From contig NZ_JBALOP010000055.1 of NCBI RefSeq assembly GCF_036962685.1, forward strand, positions 1 through 64,000: a DNA stretch of 64,000 bases. Direction: 5' to 3'. The notes below the pieces were generated by a model that was given only the letters and a program-made list of their open reading frames with translations, had not been told where the DNA came from and did no database searches. The position numbers were made by a program, and so were the translations under genes. Source of the stretch: Ferdinandcohnia sp036962685 (GTDB lineage: Bacteria > Bacillota > Bacilli > Bacillales > Bacillaceae_L). Positions 58,634 to 64,000 of the stretch are shown in pieces. The stretch's first letter is position 1, and the number at the start of each line of letters is the position of its first letter.

Positions 58634-59666
58634 CTTCTTCAGTCATTATTTCTTTATGATCATTTAAGGATTGTTGTTTTTTATTTCTAATCCTTTTAGA
58701 AAGCTGAATGAATACATGCATAAGTCCTTTTGGCATAAACATCATGAATAAAACAATGATTAAACCATAGACAACGATTTCTACCTCTCCACTGATTCCA
58801 AAATACGTATGACCAACAAATCGAATGAATTCATTCAAAAATACAATGAGTGCAGTACCTAGTATAGCTCCCCAAATGTAGCTTGCTCCCCCAACCATGA
58901 CCATAATTAAAAATAAAATCGAAGTCGTGATGTAAAATGTGGGAGGAGAAACAAACGTGATATAATGTGCATAAACACTACCTGCAAGCGATGCAAAAGC
59001 TGCGCTTAAGGCAAAAATCGCAACCTTATATTTTGACACTTCTACTCCTAATGTTTCAGTCGCAATTTCACTATCATGTATACTCCTTAATAACCTGCCA
59101 ACATGGGATCGAACAATATTTAAGGATAAGATTAAGACAAGAAAAGCTAAAATCCAGACAAAAAAGTAGAAAACAACTTTGTCTGTAAGCGACAGCCCAA
59201 AAATGGAAAGAGTCGGTATTCCAATTAAACCCGCAGCACCACCTGTCCAATCATTTAGTCCAAGGACTAGAATGAAAAATATGATGTTAATCCCGATAGT
59301 GGCAAGTGCAAGGAAATGCCCCTTTAATTTTAAAATAGGTATCCCGATTACATAGGCTATCAAAAATGTAGCAACTATCCCTATCAACATCGAAAGCCAT
59401 GGTGATAGTCCAAAGCTTACCGTTAATACTCCGGATGTATAGGCACCCATTCCAAAAAATGCCGCATGTCCTAGAGAAATCTGTCCTGCAAATCCAATCA
59501 ATAAACTTAAACCTACTGTTACAATTGAATAAATTCCAATTAAAATGAATAGCGTAAATATATACTGAGATGTAACAACCAGTGGTAATAGTAAAATGAT
59601 GAGTCCCACAAACAAGAGGGGCTTCCAGCGGCTACCATATAACACATTTTCCAGCTTCAACATCAA
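58626..59666 (-). CDS. livM: LivM-type ABC permease
   Basis: A 346-residue membrane protein with eight or nine helices. The LivM landmarks are GLSLLIGFAGQISLGHAAFFGMGAYTSG (in parts) near 50-77, GHFLALATIGINIIF near 117 and RLLRSIHDSEIATETLGVEV near 192, the EAA-like loop that contacts the ATPases. The C terminus is basic. It forms the permease core with LivH. Twelve bases after livH. Confidence 0.92.
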   Translation of the reverse strand: MMLKLENVLYGSRWKPLLFVGLIILLLPLVVTSQYIFTLFILIGIYSIVTVGLSLLIGFAGQISLGHAAFFGMGAYTSGVLTVSFGLSPWLSMLIGIVATFLIAYVIGIPILKLKGHFLALATIGINIIFFILVLGLNDWTGGAAGLIGIPTLSIFGLSLTDKVVFYFFVWILAFLVLILSLNIVRSHVGRLLRSIHDSEIATETLGVEVSKYKVAIFALSAAFASLAGSVYAHYITFVSPPTFYITTSILFLIMVMVGGASYIWGAILGTALIVFLNEFIRFVGHTYFGISGEVEIVVYGLIIVLFMMFMPKGLMHVFIQLSKRIRNKKQQSLNDHKEIMTEEGA

Positions 59667-59678
59667 TATCCCCTTTCG

Positions 59679-60551
59679 TTATACTCTTTCACCAGAACCC
59701 CTGGCAAAAATTCCATTTGGTTTTATAAATAAGACAAGGATGAGTACGAGGAATGTAATGGCATCACTATAAAATGTTGAGATATAAGCGCCTGAAAATG
59801 TTTCTAATAATCCGACTAGTAGTGCGCCCGCTACAGCTCCAGGAATACTATGCATTCCCCCTATAACCATCCCAACGAACCCTTTGATCCCGATAAGAAA
59901 GCCCATTTCATATGTTGCATCCGTAATTGGGGTTATTAGAATACCAGCAATGGCTCCCAAAGCTGCAGCAAGTGTAAATGCTAAAGCCGACAAGGTGCTT
60001 GTATTAATTCCCATTAATTTTGCAGCTCTTGGGTTTCTTTCACTTGCCCGTAATGCGGAACCAATATAGGTTTTTTCAAAAAACAGATAAAGTATGGCTA
60101 AAAGAAAAATTAATACCCCAAAAATAACAATGCTCTGTGGATTTATAACAGCCCCCATAAATTGAATTGATTCTACTGAAAGAATCGGTGCGAGCTGATG
60201 TGGATTTGTTCCCCAAACGATTAAACCCATGCCCTTTAAAAAGATAGACAGGCCAACTGTAATAATGATTAAAATAATAACCGTGGTATTTCTTGCGTAA
60301 AAAATGGCCGTTCTTTCCACAATCAAGCCAATAGCTGCTGTAATAATAATGGCAAGTATCATTGCTGCTACCATTGGCATCCCGGCATTTACAAAGGTAA
60401 TACAAGTAAGGGCCCCAATCATTGCAAATTCGCCCTGTGCAAAGTTTAAAATTCCGGTTATGTTATAAATTGTTACAAATCCGATTGCCAACAATGCATA
60501 AATGCTTCCAACTGTTAAGCCCGTTACGACATATTGCATCAATAAGTCCAT
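59679..60551 (-). CDS. livH: LivH-type ABC permease
   Basis: A 290-residue membrane protein with about eight helices. LivH landmarks are GLTVGSIYALLAIGFV near 11, ILNFAQGEFAMIGAL near 34, GSALRASERNPRAAKLMGIN near 178 and GLLETFSGAYIS near 253. It forms the permease with LivM. AAGGAAGGAGC precedes the ATG. It is separated from the lipoprotein gene by 120 bases holding a perfect hairpin. Confidence 0.92.
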   Translation of the reverse strand: MDLLMQYVVTGLTVGSIYALLAIGFVTIYNITGILNFAQGEFAMIGALTCITFVNAGMPMVAAMILAIIITAAIGLIVERTAIFYARNTTVIILIIITVGLSIFLKGMGLIVWGTNPHQLAPILSVESIQFMGAVINPQSIVIFGVLIFLLAILYLFFEKTYIGSALRASERNPRAAKLMGINTSTLSALAFTLAAALGAIAGILITPITDATYEMGFLIGIKGFVGMVIGGMHSIPGAVAGALLVGLLETFSGAYISTFYSDAITFLVLILVLFIKPNGIFARGSGERV

Positions 60552-60590
60552 ACTTTAGCTCCTTCCTTAAAAGCAATAGTAGAAAGATAG

Positions 60591-60620
60591 TAATGGCAGA
60601 AAGTTATTATTCTGCCATTA
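60591..60620 (-). promoter_or_regulatory. intercistronic hairpin between the binding protein and livH
   Basis: TAATGGCAGAA and TTCTGCCATTA form a perfect 11-bp stem with an eight-base loop. No clean T run follows. Hairpins at this position often stabilise the binding-protein mRNA or cause partial termination so that the binding protein is made in excess. Confidence 0.65.
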
Positions 60621-60671
60621 CATTTTCTATCCTATTAAGCGGTGTTCCTTTAATTAATCCTTATTGAATAA

Positions 60672-61826
60672 CTACTCATTATACTTCCAATTGTTATTCT
60701 CAATCTCTAAAACTGAAAATCCATCTTGATTTGGACCTACATTTTCCGATTGTAAATCAAAGGTTCCTGTTAATCCTTCATACTTTTCTTTTTTAGTCTT
60801 TAGATAATTATGAATAGTTTCAGCGGTTGTATTTCCTTCCTTTATTGCTTCGAGTACAAGGTAGAATCCATCTGCTGCATGTGCTGTAAAATTATCTGGA
60901 TCACTATTAAACATTTCACGATATTCTTCACGGAAGGCTTTTAATCGTTCTTTTTGATCACCATCTGGTAATTGGTCGACTACACTTAATTTACTCCCGA
61001 TTATAAACAGATTTTCATTATTATCTTTCACCTGATCTAAGAAACCTTGGTTAGCAGAAGCTGATGATTGAATCATAGGAACGTCAAATCCCAAAGCTTT
61101 AAAATTTCGTGCAACAATTCCGGCACCCGGTGTTCTTGACCATACAATGACTACCTCCGGATTCTCTTTACGAACATTCGTTAATTGAATGGTCATATCT
61201 GTTGCAGTAGCATCAAATTCCTCATGGGCTACAATTTCAATGTTATTTTCCTTTGCTGCTTCTTCAAATGGTGGAAGTCCGTCTACCCCAAATCCATCAC
61301 GAGCATTTACCCATGCAACCTTCGTAGCATTTTTTTCTTTTAGGAATTTTATGATTAATTCTGCACTCATATAGTTGCTAGGTGCCATTTGGTAAATCCC
61401 TTTGGTTTCTGGATTTACAGGGGCAACGGTTAATAATGGGATTCCAGCAGCAGAAATTTTAGGCAAAATGGCCATTGACGTACTTGCTTGAGTAGCCCCG
61501 ATTACTGCCACAACACCTTCTGAAATCAATTTATCGGCTGCAATAACTGCCTTTGTGTCGTCCGTTTCATAGTCTTGCATTATGATTTCTATTTTCTTTC
61601 CATTTATCGGTCCCTCTTCATCCAACTTTTTCTGAAGCAGTTTTACATAATTTGCTTGTGTTTTCCCTAAAGTGGAGGCTGGACCTGTTTCAGCAAAGAT
61701 TGCTCCAATTTTTATAACCTCACTATCCTTCCCACCCGAACCTCCTCCATCAGTGCTTTCGGTATTACATGCTGTAATGACTAGCAAAATACTTAAAATG
61801 ATACTGAGAAAACTAAATTTTTTCAT
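60672..61826 (-). CDS. Liv-type substrate-binding lipoprotein
   Basis: A 384-residue exported lipoprotein. The signal peptide ends in the lipobox VITAC, with Cys20 as lipidation site, followed by a Gly/Ser-rich linker. The mature part is a periplasmic-binding-protein type I fold (Peripla_BP_6) with IKIGAIFAETGPASTLGK at the start and AVIGATQASTSMAI near 112. It captures substrate for LivHMGF. Substrate cannot be told from sequence; the gene context with two acyl-CoA synthetases suggests an aromatic or aliphatic acid as an alternative to amino acids. First gene of the transporter unit, about 90 bases after the acyl-CoA synthetase. Confidence 0.9.
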   Translation of the reverse strand: MKKFSFLSIILSILLVITACNTESTDGGGSGGKDSEVIKIGAIFAETGPASTLGKTQANYVKLLQKKLDEEGPINGKKIEIIMQDYETDDTKAVIAADKLISEGVVAVIGATQASTSMAILPKISAAGIPLLTVAPVNPETKGIYQMAPSNYMSAELIIKFLKEKNATKVAWVNARDGFGVDGLPPFEEAAKENNIEIVAHEEFDATATDMTIQLTNVRKENPEVVIVWSRTPGAGIVARNFKALGFDVPMIQSSASANQGFLDQVKDNNENLFIIGSKLSVVDQLPDGDQKERLKAFREEYREMFNSDPDNFTAHAADGFYLVLEAIKEGNTTAETIHNYLKTKKEKYEGLTGTFDLQSENVGPNQDGFSVLEIENNNWKYNE

Positions 61827-61917
61827 CTCCTATTTCCCCCTAATTTATTTTGTTTCTATTAAAAATAATAGAAAGTAAAGCACTGGAGCCTATTAAAATT
61901 CATTAAGACGATTCTAG

Positions 61918-63492
61918 TTATCGTAGTTGAAGCTCAGTTCTCAATCGTTTTTGAAGTTCAATCTTTTTTATTTTTCCAGACGGAGTCATGGGGAAGTCAT
62001 CAACTAGAAGGATTCGATCTGGTATTTTATAGTCCGCAATTTTTTCCTTAATAAATTGTTTTAACTCTTTTTCCGTTACCTTCATACCTTGCTTTACACG
62101 TATACAAGCACAGGATATTTCACCTAACACGGTATCTGGTAACCCTACAATTGCTATGTCCATTACTGCCGGGTGGGTATAGAAATATTCTTCTACTTCA
62201 CGTGGATAAATGTTGTATCCACCCCTGATGATCATTTCTTTCTTTCTTCCAACTATTCGAATATAACCATTCTCATCCATAGTTGCGAGATCGCCAGTGT
62301 AATACCAGCCATTTTCATCAATGACTTCATACGTTTTTTCCTGATTATTGAAATACCCTTTCATCAGACCAAAGCTTTGGCAGACCAGTTCACCTACTGT
62401 ATTCATACCTACTTCATATCTGTTTTGGTCAACAATTTTAATCTCAACTCCTGGTAAAGCCCTACCGACTGTTTCCGCTCTCAAAATATCATCATCTTCA
62501 AAGCCTGTTAGGGTAAGCGTTGGAGAGGTTTCCGTCATACCATAGCCGATGATGATATTACAGCCCATTTCCTTTCTAATCCTCTTAATAATTTCAACAG
62601 GTGCTGGTGCTCCCCCCATTTCACCAGTTCGTAAGGAGGATAAATCGTAATTCTTAAATGATGGATGGTTTAATTCAAGAACAAACATGGTAGGCACACC
62701 GGGATGAATGGTAACCTTTTCTTGTTCAATTAGAGATAAAGCTTTCTCTGGCTTAAAGGATTCCATTAAAACCATTCTGGCTCCGGAGGATATGGCTCGT
62801 AAAACAAACATAAGACCCATGACATGAAAAACAGGTGTTGGCATTAAAAACACATCTTTCGGTGTACACTTCATCCAGTCTGCACCAGCTACAGCAGTAT
62901 GTACCATATTTTTGTGTGTCAACATGGCACCTTTAGGTTTTCCAGTTGTTCCTGAAGTATAAAGGATGGCAAAGACATCTTCTTTGTGGTCAATAGGAAC
63001 ATTGGTAAACGGGTGAGCTTTCCCTACTTCAAGTAATCTATCATAGCCAATAACTTCGTCTCCCTCGAAACGAACCCCTATTAAATGTTCTAGAGAGTTT
63101 ATTTCCTGTTTTAGTCGGTTGTATTGTTCATAGTGATTTATGTTGTCAAACTCTTTGGGGAAGAATACTGCTTTAGCCCCCGAATTTTGAATAATATACT
63201 CGACTTCTTCTTTTCTAAAACGTGTATTAAATGGTATAAGAATCGCACCTAATTTTGCAATTGCAAAATCTATGACTATAAACTCATGCCAGTTAGGTAA
63301 GCTTACTGCAACCCGGTCACCCTTGTTAATTCCAAGTTGTTTAAGACTGCTTGCTATATATGTAGATTCCATATCTAACTCGGAGTAAGTCATTCGTCTC
63401 TTCCCATCAAAGATTACCTCGTTTTCGGGGGCTGACGAAGTGACCGCCTCAAGCAGACTTGAGACCGGCATATCATATCGATTTTCAAACAC
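61918..63492 (-). CDS. acyl-CoA synthetase (AMP-forming), copy 2
   Basis: About 524 residues, ANL superfamily. P-loop is ILYTSGTTGKPKGAM near 172, A5 GYGMTETSPT near 320, A7 YYTGDLATM near 405, A8 GRKKEMIIRGGYNIYPREVE near 424, and the C-terminal Lys lies in PMTPSGKIKKIELQ near 505. It resembles copy 1 throughout, so the two are paralogues. It activates a carboxylic acid substrate before beta-oxidation. The start is read as GTG at 63492, with GGTGA seven bases upstream; an in-frame extension to 63558 has no site. It lies upstream of the transporter genes on the same strand. Confidence 0.88.
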   Translation of the reverse strand: MFENRYDMPVSSLLEAVTSSAPENEVIFDGKRRMTYSELDMESTYIASSLKQLGINKGDRVAVSLPNWHEFIVIDFAIAKLGAILIPFNTRFRKEEVEYIIQNSGAKAVFFPKEFDNINHYEQYNRLKQEINSLEHLIGVRFEGDEVIGYDRLLEVGKAHPFTNVPIDHKEDVFAILYTSGTTGKPKGAMLTHKNMVHTAVAGADWMKCTPKDVFLMPTPVFHVMGLMFVLRAISSGARMVLMESFKPEKALSLIEQEKVTIHPGVPTMFVLELNHPSFKNYDLSSLRTGEMGGAPAPVEIIKRIRKEMGCNIIIGYGMTETSPTLTLTGFEDDDILRAETVGRALPGVEIKIVDQNRYEVGMNTVGELVCQSFGLMKGYFNNQEKTYEVIDENGWYYTGDLATMDENGYIRIVGRKKEMIIRGGYNIYPREVEEYFYTHPAVMDIAIVGLPDTVLGEISCACIRVKQGMKVTEKELKQFIKEKIADYKIPDRILLVDDFPMTPSGKIKKIELQKRLRTELQLR

Positions 63493-63587
63493 GAAAGAGT
63501 CACCATCCTTACAATTTATTGTAATCGTTTTCAAATTCACAGAAATTACTAAGTCCAAATTGATCGTTGAATATTTTCTTCTATATT

Positions 63588-63600
63588 ACCTAAACTAGGT
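63588..63600. promoter_or_regulatory. palindrome upstream of acyl-CoA synthetase copy 2
   Basis: ACCTAAACTAGGT is an almost perfect inverted repeat (ACCTA/TAGGT) about 100 bases before the start. It shares the CCTA/TAGG half-site ends with the palindrome at 54649-54663, but the spacing differs. The rest of the approximately 330 bases between this gene and the next hold only a terminator. Confidence 0.35.
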
Positions 63601-63764
63601 CTATATATCTAAAATTTCAAATGTTCTGATACCTTATTTTAATTATAGGTGATGAAATTTCAAAAGAATACCAACACGATAAACGAAAAAGCATTAGCAT
63701 TTTCATCAGATTTGCGGAAAAATAATATGTTTTCCGTTACATTCTTTCAATGCATACTAAAATA

Positions 63765-63790
63765 GGGTGACCGCCTTTGGAGTCACCCCT
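63765..63790 (-). terminator. terminator after the partial thioesterase gene
   Basis: GGGTGAC (63765-63771) pairs with GTCACCC (63782-63788), with T-rich sequence (TATTTTAG) after it on the minus strand. Confidence 0.75.
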
Positions 63791-63819
63791 AAGAAAAAAC
63801 CTTAGAAAAGTACATTTCA

Positions 63820-64000
63820 TTAGTTAGTATTTGAAATGACATTGCTTTGTTGAATGATCTCGCTCGCCATAATTGCTTTTCTAATAGGCTCGGGAATTGA
63901 AATGGCTTTTAGGTTATCTTCAGAGATGCTTGCGACCGCACGAATCTGATAGCCATTCGCAATTTGCTTATCGTCTTTATAAAACTCATGTACAAAATGG
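63820..64000 (-). CDS. hotdog thioesterase-like protein, C-terminal part (runs off window)
   Basis: About 59 residues of the C terminus are visible, beginning HFVHEFYKDDKQIANGYQIR and ending VISNTN before a TAA. It aligns with the end of the thioesterase at 50800-51234: KxxANGYQIRAxxS against KIAAEGYEVRAWTS, and KAISIPEPIRKAI against KAHPIPDDIRARM. The start lies beyond the window, so the catalytic segment is not seen. It fits a second CoA thioesterase of the same catabolic block. Confidence 0.7.
   Translation of the reverse strand, partial: HFVHEFYKDDKQIANGYQIRAVASISEDNLKAISIPEPIRKAIMASEIIQQSNVISNTN

Noticed and set aside
63650..63770. A 37-codon plus-strand frame starting ATG AAA TTT in the gap upstream of acyl-CoA synthetase copy 2
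   Set aside because: The AGGTG is too close to the ATG, there is no terminator in the right place and the composition is not protein-like.

Overview
The window reads as chromosomal DNA of a spore-forming Bacillaceae species (Bacillus sensu lato). It is AT-rich and has strong AGGAGG-type ribosome binding sites with frequent GTG and TTG starts. It carries bacillithiol (bshB2-yojF) and sporulation-linked genes (YjcZ-type peptide, SleB-like hydrolase, kam/yod lysine locus). Gene order matches two Bacillus subtilis neighbourhoods: yojO-yojN with a MATE exporter and bshB2-yojF, and deoD-yozD-yodN-yozE-yokU-kamA-yodPQRST. No rRNA, tRNA, CRISPR array, prophage or intact insertion sequence was seen. 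A 55-base run of N marks an assembly gap at 42804-42858.

Layout. 0.2-7.6 kb: small accessory enzymes (VOC protein, a nucleotidyltransferase-methyltransferase-HAD operon, GNAT, an ANT(6)-like protein), a Pro/Gly-rich probable spore-surface protein and a 790-residue protein with two class I isoprenoid-synthase-like halves. 7.9-17.2 kb: secreted M6 metalloprotease, topB, an orphan sporulation-type histidine kinase, a membrane-anchored cupredoxin and the yojO/yojN VWA-MoxR pair. 17.3-17.6 kb: a compact type I toxin-antitoxin locus, with a 28-residue holin-like toxin and a convergent antisense RNA. 17.6-29.2 kb: housekeeping and stress genes (nrnB, MATE, nfo, bshB2-yojF, orphan ptsH, Fpg-like glycosylase, amidohydrolase fusion, deoD). 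29-33 kb: yozD/yodN/yozE, a 20-bp-period repeat array, and an island holding a 479-residue protein of unknown function between a decayed and an intact copy of yokU. 33-42 kb: lysine 2,3-aminomutase/beta-lysine locus with a near-perfect sigma-54 promoter before kamA, its activator KamR, and a CcpA cre site before yodT. 42.5-47.9 kb: repeats around the gap, M20 hydrolase, SleB-like hydrolase, FetAB and an aldehyde dehydrogenase remnant. 47.9-64 kb: a minus-strand catabolic block for an organic acid.

How the genes work together. In the catabolic block a Liv-type ABC importer (lipoprotein, two permeases, two ATPases) would bring in a carboxylic acid or amino acid. Two acyl-CoA synthetases would activate the acid, and an acyl-CoA dehydrogenase, enoyl-CoA hydratase, 3-hydroxyacyl-CoA dehydrogenase and thiolase would complete beta-oxidation. 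Two hotdog thioesterases would recycle CoA. The local PucR/CdaR-type regulator is interrupted by a single in-frame TAA, so control of the block may be altered. In the kam locus, KamA makes beta-lysine, AblB acetylates it, and YodQ/R/S/T plausibly deacylate, transaminate and transfer CoA. Small decayed fragments (yokU, aldehyde dehydrogenase, an unidentified ORF) and several dispersed repeats mark places where the region has been rearranged.
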